A stretch of DNA of 42,430 bases from the NCBI GenBank assembly GCA_009691245.1, contig SHUM01000027.1, forward strand, positions 1-42,430, written 5' to 3'. The stretch is from Acidobacteriota bacterium (GTDB taxonomy: Bacteria > Acidobacteriota > Terriglobia > 2-12-FULL-54-10). Positions 8,072 through 14,835 of the stretch are shown piece after piece. A model generated the notes under the pieces. The model saw only the letters and a list, made by a program, of their open reading frames with translations, was not told where the DNA came from and did no database searches. The translations under genes and the position numbers were made by a program. How positions within the stretch are numbered: the stretch's first letter is position 1; each line of letters opens with the position of its first letter.

Positions 8072-8956
8072 CTAAGTGTCGGCTGGAGTCAAAGTGAATT
8101 TGGTTACTTCCGGGCGCACGCCGAAGCGCACTTGCGCCAGATGTCCGACGCCGCGATTAATGTAGAGCCGCCGATTCCCTGCCAGATCGAACTCTCCGGC
8201 CGTATAGCGGCGATTGACCACGGGAAGAATGGGTGGCGGCAGGAAGGGCGGTTTGCATTGTCCGCCGTGGGTGTGGCCGGAGAGTATCCAGCCCTGATAA
8301 TTTCCCCACCCATGCATATCGACGGTATCGGGATTGTGGCTCAAGGCAATCGCCGCCGTATCGTGTCGAAGTTTTGCCAATGCGTGTCCCGGGTTGAATT
8401 GGTTGGCCCACAGGTCATCCATGCCCACGATCTGAAGTCCTTCCACATCGCGCACTTCGTTGCGCAGAATTTGGATGCCGCAGGATCCAAAAATTGCGGC
8501 GAGCCGTTCGGCGATATCCAGATACGCCCAATTCCAACCATAATCATGGTTGCCCAAAATTCCCAGCGTCGCCAGACTCCCTCGCGGAGCCTGCGCATAT
8601 ATTTGTTCGGCTTTCTCGAATAAGTCGCTTTGGAACGAGGTGAAGTCTCCCGTATAGACTACGATCTCCGGCTGCAAGCGATTCACTCGTTCGAACGTCT
8701 CCAGAATGTATGCGTCCGATACTAGTGGCCCGACGTGCAGGTCGCTTAATTGAACGAGTGTTTTGGATTCAAGAGAGCGGGGAAGATTGCGGATTGGCAG
8801 GGGTCTGGAAACAATCTCCAGCCAATGCGGCTCGACGAAGGCGGCATACCCGCCCAGTGCCATTCCACCCGCGGCGGCGGCCATGACTCCTTGCAAAAGG
8901 CGGCGCCGGCCGGGGCTGGGGATATCGAGAGCGCGATTGCTTTCATCCATATTCAT
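8072..8956 (-). CDS. Metallophosphoesterase (YkuE/YaeI-like), Tat-type leader
   Basis: A 294-residue calcineurin-like phosphoesterase. All signature blocks are visible: SDLHVG (D72, H74), GDF (D104), GNHD (N136-D138), SHNPD (H207) and GHTHGGQ (H228, H230), so a binuclear metal centre should form. The N-terminus has arginines at 17-19 (GRRRLLQG) followed by a hydrophobic Ala/Gly stretch, consistent with Tat export or a membrane anchor, as in YkuE-type proteins. Such enzymes cleave phosphomonoesters or phosphodiesters, in some cases UDP-diacylglucosamine or lipid headgroups. It starts 15 bp after the stop of the ABC ATPase-DtxR gene, same strand, so it is probably the last gene of the iron operon, though its role there is unclear. 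Confidence 0.88.
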   Translation of the reverse strand: MNMDESNRALDIPSPGRRRLLQGVMAAAAGGMALGGYAAFVEPHWLEIVSRPLPIRNLPRSLESKTLVQLSDLHVGPLVSDAYILETFERVNRLQPEIVVYTGDFTSFQSDLFEKAEQIYAQAPRGSLATLGILGNHDYGWNWAYLDIAERLAAIFGSCGIQILRNEVRDVEGLQIVGMDDLWANQFNPGHALAKLRHDTAAIALSHNPDTVDMHGWGNYQGWILSGHTHGGQCKPPFLPPPILPVVNRRYTAGEFDLAGNRRLYINRGVGHLAQVRFGVRPEVTKFTLTPADT

Positions 8957-8971
8957 AACCCACTCGAATCA

Positions 8972-10165
8972 CTAGCGCGTCGGGCAGCACTCGCCCGTGG
9001 GGATGGGGCTGCCGTGGGGGCAGCGGTCCGGGTGATTCAGAAAGATGCAAATGCGCTCGGTAACTTCCGGCGACAGGATGTGCTCAAAGGTGCAGGCGTT
9101 TGCTTCGAGTTGCTGTTCGTCGTGCATCTGAAAGGTGTCGGAGAACAGGCGCTCGGCAAGACGGTGTCGGCGGATGATGTTGGCGGCCCGCGCGCGTCCT
9201 GGTTCCGACATGACTACGAGTCCACCCTCTGGCAGCGCGCCTGCTGACTGCAAATGGCCGATGGGCTGAGACTGGCCAATAGGCTGCAACAGGCCAATCT
9301 CCCGCATCATCGGCAGCGATCTTGGATTGGCGCCGCATGAGGAATGAATCTTCTCCAGAGTGGCCGGCGTATCGGTTTCCTCCAACACCCATAGCTGCTC
9401 CAGCACTTCGTCAAAGTCCCTCTCCTGCTCGATGCTGAAACGACTGCCGGTCGGGCTGTGATCCCATATTTGCTCAATGCGCCCGTGGGCCAGGTCGATG
9501 CGGCGATTGGCCGAGCGGGCGATGATGGGATCGTGGGTCACCATGATTATGGTGTGCCCTTCGCCGTGTAGCTCGCGCAGCAGGCGCATCACGATGGCCT
9601 CATTCTCAGCGTCGAGATTTCCTGTTGGTTCATCGGCGAGCAGCAAGCTCGGCTGATTGATCAGCGCGCGGGCGATGGCCACGCGCTGCTGCTCGCCGCC
9701 GGAAAGTTGACCGGGCAGGTGCGTGGCGCGAGCGTCCAGGCCAACGCGCTCCAGCATCTCCCGCGCCTCGCGTTCGTCGGAGATGGAATGAAAGTACTGC
9801 GCTAGCATCACGTTCTCTACAGCGGTCAGGTAAGGGATCAGATGAAATTGCTGGAAGATGAAGCCGACGTGTGCAGCGCGAAAAGCCGCCAATTGCTGCT
9901 TGGAGAGGCTGGCCAGCTCCGTGCCCGCTATGCGCACCAAGCCGGCCGACTGCTGATCAAGGCCACCCAGAATGTTCAGCAGCGTACTCTTGCCGGAACC
10001 CGACGGCCCCATGATGGCCACCCACTCGCCGCCCGCCACGGTGAGATCCACGTGATCCAGCGCGATAACTGGAGTCAGGGATTTGCCGTACTGCTTGCGC
10101 AGTCCGGCAATCTCAATCAACGGCGCACCCACATCTACTTGATGTTCCACCTGATTCTTCTTCAT
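8972..10165 (-). CDS. ABC transporter ATPase fused to a DtxR/MntR-type metalloregulator domain
   Basis: A 397-residue two-part protein. Residues 16-235 are a MacB/LolD-type ABC ATPase: Walker A GPSGSGKST 53-61, Q-loop Q105, signature LSGGEQQR 154-161, Walker B LLLADEP 174-180, H-loop H211. It should power the two FtsX-type permeases encoded just upstream. Residues about 250-397 match a DtxR-family repressor: N-terminal helix DEVLEQLWVLEE, a shortened helix-turn-helix (266-293), a wing GGLVVMSEPGR, then RRHRLAERL (H334, E338) and ACTFEHILS (C358, E361, H362), which correspond to DtxR metal ligands H79, E83, C102, E105 and H106; H98 is replaced by E354. CPHGSPIP at 382-389 is also typical of the family. 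An 18-residue repeat-derived insert splits HTH and wing. The ATG at 10163-10165 has CAGGAA upstream; an in-frame extension to 10279 is unlikely. Probably a metal-gated transporter subunit, an autoregulator, or both. Confidence 0.9.
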   Translation of the reverse strand: MKKNQVEHQVDVGAPLIEIAGLRKQYGKSLTPVIALDHVDLTVAGGEWVAIMGPSGSGKSTLLNILGGLDQQSAGLVRIAGTELASLSKQQLAAFRAAHVGFIFQQFHLIPYLTAVENVMLAQYFHSISDEREAREMLERVGLDARATHLPGQLSGGEQQRVAIARALINQPSLLLADEPTGNLDAENEAIVMRLLRELHGEGHTIIMVTHDPIIARSANRRIDLAHGRIEQIWDHSPTGSRFSIEQERDFDEVLEQLWVLEETDTPATLEKIHSSCGANPRSLPMMREIGLLQPIGQSQPIGHLQSAGALPEGGLVVMSEPGRARAANIIRRHRLAERLFSDTFQMHDEQQLEANACTFEHILSPEVTERICIFLNHPDRCPHGSPIPTGECCPTR

Positions 10166-10273
10166 CTGGTTTCCTGCAGTCCTAAGCCTTGAGTCTAACT
10201 TAGTATCGTGTCCCGACAGTATTGCGTCGTTTCTCTCCGTGTCGGCCCGTTTCGGCCCGTGTCGTCCCGATGG

Positions 10274-10362
10274 TGTCATTCTGAGCCAGCGAAGAACCTG
10301 CTTTTCTCTGAATCACCCGGCTGCCAAGGTAAAGCAGGTCCTTCGCTGCGCTCAGGATGACA
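10274..10362. repeat. Long inverted repeat inside the iron operon
   Basis: The arm at 10274-10304 (GTCATTCTGAGCCAGCGAAG core) is complemented by 10331-10362 (CCTTCGCTGCGCTCAGGATG core) with few mismatches. It fills the 252-bp gap between the second permease gene and the ATPase gene. This type of repeat (GTCATTCTGAGC...CTCAGGATGAC) is common in intergenic DNA of acidobacteria, from memory. It may attenuate transcription into the ATPase gene. Confidence 0.8.
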
Positions 10363-10417
10363 GCGTAGCGGGGGGAGCGGGAGGGCGAGCGAAGGAGAAT
10401 ACATTCTCCCCATGGCC

Positions 10418-11743
10418 CTACTCGCCGCGCAGAATCACGGCTGGGTCAATACGCTTCATCTGCTGCGCGGGCAGAGCGCAGGCGAGCAACGCCACGGCCA
10501 CCGTGATGCCTACCACCGCCGCGAAGACATCTCCGCGCAAAGCCAGCGCCGCTTCACCAGAGGCAATATTGAAGATGCGGTTCGCCGCCATCCTCGCCAG
10601 GCCAAAGCCCACGGCATATCCGGCAATTGATGCGCCCAGGGCCAGCAGGGAAGTCTCCGCGATCAGCAGCTGCAGGATGCGGCCGTCGCTGCCGCCCAGC
10701 GCTTTCATCACGCCAATCTCCTTCGAGCGATCTAGCACCAGCCCGCTGACCGTTGTCATCACGCTTAACAGGACCAGCGCGAGGACCATGGTGGTCAAGC
10801 CGAGCATCAGGCCGCGAATCTTCATCACAACGCGGGCCTGCGCTTCGATGACGGGCCGCAGTGCGCGGACTTCAATGTCGCCAAAGCCAATGTCGCCAGC
10901 GCCAAGGCCGCCAGTGCCAAGGCCAGCAGTGCCAGGCGTCGAGGAAGTGGAGGTGGCCAGTCCGGCAAGCAGAGACGCGCGCGCCGCCTCCACCTGAGCC
11001 GTCTCGCCGGGCGCGGCTACTTCAATGACGCTGAGCTGACCGCGGTGCCCGGTTAGTTTCTGTAGGGTGTCCAGCGGCAGGAATATCTGCTTGTCCTCGC
11101 TGCCGCCCGTGGCGACGATGCCACGCAGGGGCAGCTCCAGCTCACGGCCAGCGTATGCAATCTTCACCATCTGTTCGCTGTTCGATGCAGCGTTCCAACC
11201 CTTCGGGGCAAGCTGTTCCGCGGCGCGCTCACCCATCCATACCGCTGGCTCGTCGGTTGGCTTGCCTGAAGGCTTAAATGGAGCGGGAGCTAATTGCAAA
11301 TCCCAACTCGGATGTAGTTGAGCAATGCGCTCCATCTCCGTTCCCGCCAGTACCAGACTCTTTTGGTTCACGGTGCCGACCGCGTAGAGCCACGGCAGCA
11401 TCGCCGCGGACGGAGTCAGTGTGCGAGCTTGGGCGAGCGTTGCTTGTGGCAGCATGGCGTGGGGTGCGTCCGCGGATTCGGTGTCCGAAGACTTCGCAGA
11501 CGGAGCGATCAGCAGATTGGGGCCGAGCGTTCGGAACTCGGCAGTCATTTTGGAGGGCAGGTCGAAATAGAGACTCAAAAACGCGCTGGAGAGCGTGGCG
11601 CTCACCACCAGCGCGGACAGTACGGCTATCAGCTTGCCGGGCCTGTGCGCGATGGCCCGCAGCAGCAGGCGCGGCATCATCATCTGTGAGGCCAGCGTGG
11701 GTGCAGCGTTCGACGACCGGCCGAATTGTGCTCTGCTCGTCAT
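10418..11743 (-). CDS. ABC transporter permease, FtsX/MacB type (second)
   Basis: A 441-residue permease with the FtsX layout: one N-terminal membrane helix (about 35-60), a large extracytoplasmic MacB-like domain (about 65-300), then three helices (about 315-345, 365-390, 405-430) with the cytoplasmic DRSKEIGVMKALGGSDG loop that contacts the ATPase. The periplasmic part contains a Gly/Thr-rich low-complexity stretch (GTAGLGTGGLGAGDIGFGD). It starts 12 bp after the first permease gene stops, so the two are co-translated and probably form a heterodimer. By neighbourhood with FTR1 it belongs to the iron system, similar to the paired permeases of the Campylobacter p19-FTR1 locus (known from that family); the substrate is inferred. 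Confidence 0.85.
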   Translation of the reverse strand: MTSRAQFGRSSNAAPTLASQMMMPRLLLRAIAHRPGKLIAVLSALVVSATLSSAFLSLYFDLPSKMTAEFRTLGPNLLIAPSAKSSDTESADAPHAMLPQATLAQARTLTPSAAMLPWLYAVGTVNQKSLVLAGTEMERIAQLHPSWDLQLAPAPFKPSGKPTDEPAVWMGERAAEQLAPKGWNAASNSEQMVKIAYAGRELELPLRGIVATGGSEDKQIFLPLDTLQKLTGHRGQLSVIEVAAPGETAQVEAARASLLAGLATSTSSTPGTAGLGTGGLGAGDIGFGDIEVRALRPVIEAQARVVMKIRGLMLGLTTMVLALVLLSVMTTVSGLVLDRSKEIGVMKALGGSDGRILQLLIAETSLLALGASIAGYAVGFGLARMAANRIFNIASGEAALALRGDVFAAVVGITVAVALLACALPAQQMKRIDPAVILRGE

Positions 11744-11755
11744 TAAATCAAATCC

Positions 11756-13135
11756 CTACTCCCCACGCAAAACGGGTGCGGGTTGCTGGCGTACCGCGCG
11801 CAACACGGGCAGCCATGTGCCGGCCAGACTTAAGATCACCGCACCAGCCACAATGACCGGTAGCAACAGCCAATGGACGGCCACATCGGTTTCAAATACG
11901 GCGCGACCGACTGCGCTGGCCAGCAGTTGTCCGCCGCAGAAACCGAGTACGCCGCCCGCCAGCCCTTGCAGGGCCATCTCAGTCATCAGGAAGGTGGAGA
12001 CCAATCCGTCTGTTGCGCCGATGGCCTTCATCAAAGCGATCTCCTGGCGGCGCTCGATAACACTAAGGCTGGCCAGGCTGGAGATGCCCATCGCCGCGGC
12101 CAGCAGGGCCAGCAGTGCGAGCAGCACCATCAGGAAAGTCATCTTGCTCAAGATGCTGCCTTGGGTCTCGGCCACTTCGCGGATCGGCCGCACCACGGAA
12201 CCGGGAATCGCGCCGCCAATCTGATACATGATGGAGGAAAGATAGGGCGCGCAAAACCAACGATCGTAGTCCGCCGGCGACATGGACTCCGGATCGCGCC
12301 GCGAGAGTGGGTCCTCCGGCTTGATCAGCGCGCTGACGCGGATGGTTTCCACCTGGCCCAATCGCCCCGAGATTTTCTGGACCGCTGCCAGAGGAGCAAA
12401 TATCTGATCGTCCTCCGCCGTGCCGGTGGAAAGAATGCCGGTGATGCGGAATACGGATGGCGCGAAAGCTTGTCCGTCGGCTGGTGCGAAGTCCGCTGCG
12501 ATGAGATCACCGGGTTGCGTCTTCAGTTGCCGGGCTAGTCGCTCACCGAGCATGGCGGGAATCGGTTGGCCGGAGTCGGGAGGTTGAGTCGTGTCGGTGG
12601 CCCACTCTCCTTGGACAAACCAAGCCGGATTCAGCGCGCGGATTCCGGTCCGAAAAGATTCATCTTCATTCTTAATCATCGGAAAATCGAACCAGGTTCC
12701 GGTCAGAGTAGCCGATACCGCAGATTCCGACAATTTGGATGATTTGTCTGTGGCCAGAGTGGTCAATTTGGGCAATTCCGTGAAAGTGTGCAATTTGGTC
12801 GGAACCGCAAGAAACGGCGCGAATGACTTGATATTATTGCGCCAGAAAATCGACTTCAGTTTGGGCAGAGACCCTTCGGCGAGGCTGCTTTCCTCCGAGA
12901 TCGGGCGGTATTCCATGCCTCCGATGGCGACGGGAAGAGAGTCGCCTGCCGAAGTGATGACGATGTTGGGGCCCAGTGCGCGAACTTCCTCACCCATGCG
13001 ATCGCCGATTTCAATCGAAACGTTTAGCATGGCCGCCGACACGGCTGTGCCCAGTGCCATGGCCGCCACGGCCCACAGCGCCCGGCGGCGCGTGTGAGGC
13101 CGGCGAAAGGGTTCGCGAATAAGTCTCCAATACAT
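11756..13135 (-). CDS. ABC transporter permease, FtsX/MacB type (first)
   Basis: A 459-residue FtsX-type permease: N-terminal helix about 20-42, extracytoplasmic domain about 45-330, then helices near 335-365, 385-410 and 425-445. The loop IERRQEIALMKAIGATDG between helices 2 and 3 is the ATPase-contact motif, and the protein ends PVLRGE, an ending shared with its neighbour (AVILRGE), which shows that the two permeases are distant paralogues. It begins 31 bp after the FTR1 stop codon. It lacks catalytic motifs. Likely role: with the second permease and the fused ATPase, a mechanotransmission-type or efflux/insertion ABC module that assists iron handling at the FTR1 permease. Confidence 0.85.
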   Translation of the reverse strand: MYWRLIREPFRRPHTRRRALWAVAAMALGTAVSAAMLNVSIEIGDRMGEEVRALGPNIVITSAGDSLPVAIGGMEYRPISEESSLAEGSLPKLKSIFWRNNIKSFAPFLAVPTKLHTFTELPKLTTLATDKSSKLSESAVSATLTGTWFDFPMIKNEDESFRTGIRALNPAWFVQGEWATDTTQPPDSGQPIPAMLGERLARQLKTQPGDLIAADFAPADGQAFAPSVFRITGILSTGTAEDDQIFAPLAAVQKISGRLGQVETIRVSALIKPEDPLSRRDPESMSPADYDRWFCAPYLSSIMYQIGGAIPGSVVRPIREVAETQGSILSKMTFLMVLLALLALLAAAMGISSLASLSVIERRQEIALMKAIGATDGLVSTFLMTEMALQGLAGGVLGFCGGQLLASAVGRAVFETDVAVHWLLLPVIVAGAVILSLAGTWLPVLRAVRQQPAPVLRGE

Positions 13136-13166
13136 CGCGTGGGTAGCTAGTAACTAGATGGATATA

Positions 13167-14444
13167 TCAGTTACTTGACCGAGTATCTCCTGTAAAGAAT
13201 CTGCTGCCAGTAGTTAGGTCACTTACATTGATTAGTAACTCATTGTCTTGGACGCGTGAGGCCAGCGGCAGGGGATTGCATCCGCCAGTGACTCCTATGG
13301 ATGGCGCATAAATCTCCGCTGTGCAATTCTTGCAGAAAACGTGTGGTCCCTGCTGATAGTAGCCCTGCGATCCGCAGATCACGCAGGCATCGAAGGCTGT
13401 GCCGATGCGGTCGCCGGTCTGGATGGCGATGAAGCGCGCCGTCGTGTCCGTGCCCTGATAGAGAAAACGCTGTAGCGTGCCATCCGACACTTGCGCCAAT
13501 GGTATGCGGATAACGCCATCCACAGCGGTTACAGACTGGGCAGGCGTAAGAGAAGTCTGGCTCTTGGCATAAATGAATTCGGCGGTGATGGCCATTATGA
13601 AAATCAACGAGCTGGCGCAGACCGCGCCGGCCCAGAGTTTTTCGCGGCGAGCGATGTGCAACGCAGAGCGGCGCTCGGCGGCGGGCAGGGTGGAATCATC
13701 GGTCCGGTGAGTGTTGCGCGCGCGCCAATCAAATAGAATCATCATGCTGGCCAGGGCAAGAATGAGTACAATAAAGAAGAAGTCATTACTCACTATTGGT
13801 CCGATCAGAGCCATCATTTGCCGGTTACTGGGAACCACACCGGCTTCAGATAGTTCATGCAAGCCGGAGACTACCAATTGAATGACTACGGCGATGAGTA
13901 TGACGGTAGTGATCTGGAAGAAGCGGCGGATATCCAGGCGCACCGAACCACGTAGAAAGAGCACACCAAAGATCGTGGCGAGAGCCAGACCGGCGATGGC
14001 CCCGAAGAAGTCCAGCAAGTCAGAGGTGTTCAGGGTAACGGCGCTGAGGATCAGTACCGTCTCCAGGCCTTCGCGGAAGACAATGAGAAATACGAAGAAA
14101 AACACGCCCCATAGCGAGGCTGCTGGCTGGGCGGATACGGACTCCAGCCGCTGTTCGATGTGCTGCTTCAAGCCACGTGCGGTCCGGTGCATCCAATAGA
14201 GCATGGTGGCGACGAAGAAGGCGGCGGTCAGGAAGACATATCCCTCGAAGGCTTCCTGATTGATGGAGATGCCTTGCAGGATTACGGCACCCGCAATGCT
14301 CGCCGCGATCGCGGCGCCCAGTGCCCAGTAAACGGTTCTGACGGCCTGTTCGCGGCCCGTCTTGCGCAAGTAGATGATCGCGATCCCGATGATCAGGGCC
14401 GCCTCAACTCCTTCGCGCAATGTAACCACCAATGATTGAATCAT
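13167..14444 (-). CDS. FTR1-family iron permease fused to a DUF2318-like Fe-S domain
   Basis: A 425-residue protein. Residues 1-295 form the FTR1/EfeU permease with about seven membrane helices and both iron-binding REGxE motifs: REGVE 10-14 and REGLE 124-128. Residues about 308-395 form a DUF2318-like (Fe-S-containing membrane protein) domain with cysteines C354 and C357 (CVIC), C371 and C374 (CKNC) and C389 (GGC), suited to bind metal or an Fe-S/redox centre. In Campylobacter-type p19-FTR1 loci the two parts are usually separate genes (established knowledge); here they are one chain. This is the first gene of the operon, preceded by the promoter and operator at 14583-14637. No P19, EfeO or EfeB gene is in the window, so the oxidase or periplasmic chaperone partner is missing or elsewhere. 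Confidence 0.92.
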   Translation of the reverse strand: MIQSLVVTLREGVEAALIIGIAIIYLRKTGREQAVRTVYWALGAAIAASIAGAVILQGISINQEAFEGYVFLTAAFFVATMLYWMHRTARGLKQHIEQRLESVSAQPAASLWGVFFFVFLIVFREGLETVLILSAVTLNTSDLLDFFGAIAGLALATIFGVLFLRGSVRLDIRRFFQITTVILIAVVIQLVVSGLHELSEAGVVPSNRQMMALIGPIVSNDFFFIVLILALASMMILFDWRARNTHRTDDSTLPAAERRSALHIARREKLWAGAVCASSLIFIMAITAEFIYAKSQTSLTPAQSVTAVDGVIRIPLAQVSDGTLQRFLYQGTDTTARFIAIQTGDRIGTAFDACVICGSQGYYQQGPHVFCKNCTAEIYAPSIGVTGGCNPLPLASRVQDNELLINVSDLTTGSRFFTGDTRSSN

Positions 14445-14582
14445 GACCTTAGATGGAATCCTCTGTATGGCTAGCTTGTCTTAAAATGTTATGCCATCTC
14501 CGTTCGAGTAGGAGCTGGATCGAGTGTAAGTTGGTGCAGTTCCGCGTGGATGGGCAAGCCTGACCTCAACTTCAGAAAATCC

Positions 14583-14605
14583 TTATTGCAAATAGGTTGC
14601 AATAA
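14583..14605 (-). promoter_or_regulatory. Perfect inverted-repeat operator of the iron operon
   Basis: TTATTGCAA (14583-14591), a 5-base spacer, then TTGCAATAA (14597-14605), an exact 9+9 inverted repeat. It begins two bases downstream of the -10 box of the minus-strand promoter and so covers the expected transcription start. AT-rich dyads of this size suit Fur- or DtxR-family repressors; which protein binds is inference. Confidence 0.6.
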
Positions 14606-14607
14606 AT

Positions 14608-14637
14608 ATTGTACCTCAAGCCTGCTGAGCGGTGCAA
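14608..14637 (-). promoter_or_regulatory. Sigma70-like promoter of the FTR1 operon
   Basis: Reading the minus strand, TTGCAC (14637-14632) and TACAAT (14613-14608) are separated by 18 bases. Transcription would start near 14600, inside the operator, leaving a leader of about 155 bases before the FTR1 start codon. Confidence 0.5.
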
Positions 14638-14694
14638 GCAGGTAGTCCATGCAGCGAATTCACCTCGGCAACTTCGCCGCCAACGGGCGGGATG

Positions 14695-14718
14695 AATGAC
14701 AGTACTAATGACAGTACT
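14695..14718. repeat. 12-bp tandem duplication
   Basis: AATGACAGTACT occurs twice head to tail in the non-coding gap before the TPR gene. The rest of the gap 14445-14835 holds the promoter and operator listed above and nothing else recognised. Confidence 0.9.
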
Positions 14719-14835
14719 CAGGATAATGGAGGACGGAGGATGCAGGACAAATGACGGGAAGGTCCCAAGCTAGGAACCGGCAGGATAGGATTCCAGTTGT
14801 CAATTCACTAACATAAGCCATCGGATTTCATTACA

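Noticed and set aside
10166-10279. N-terminal extension of the ABC ATPase gene
   Set aside because: It would add 38 unconserved residues and runs into the inverted repeat; the ATG at 10163-10165 has a ribosome site and fits the family.
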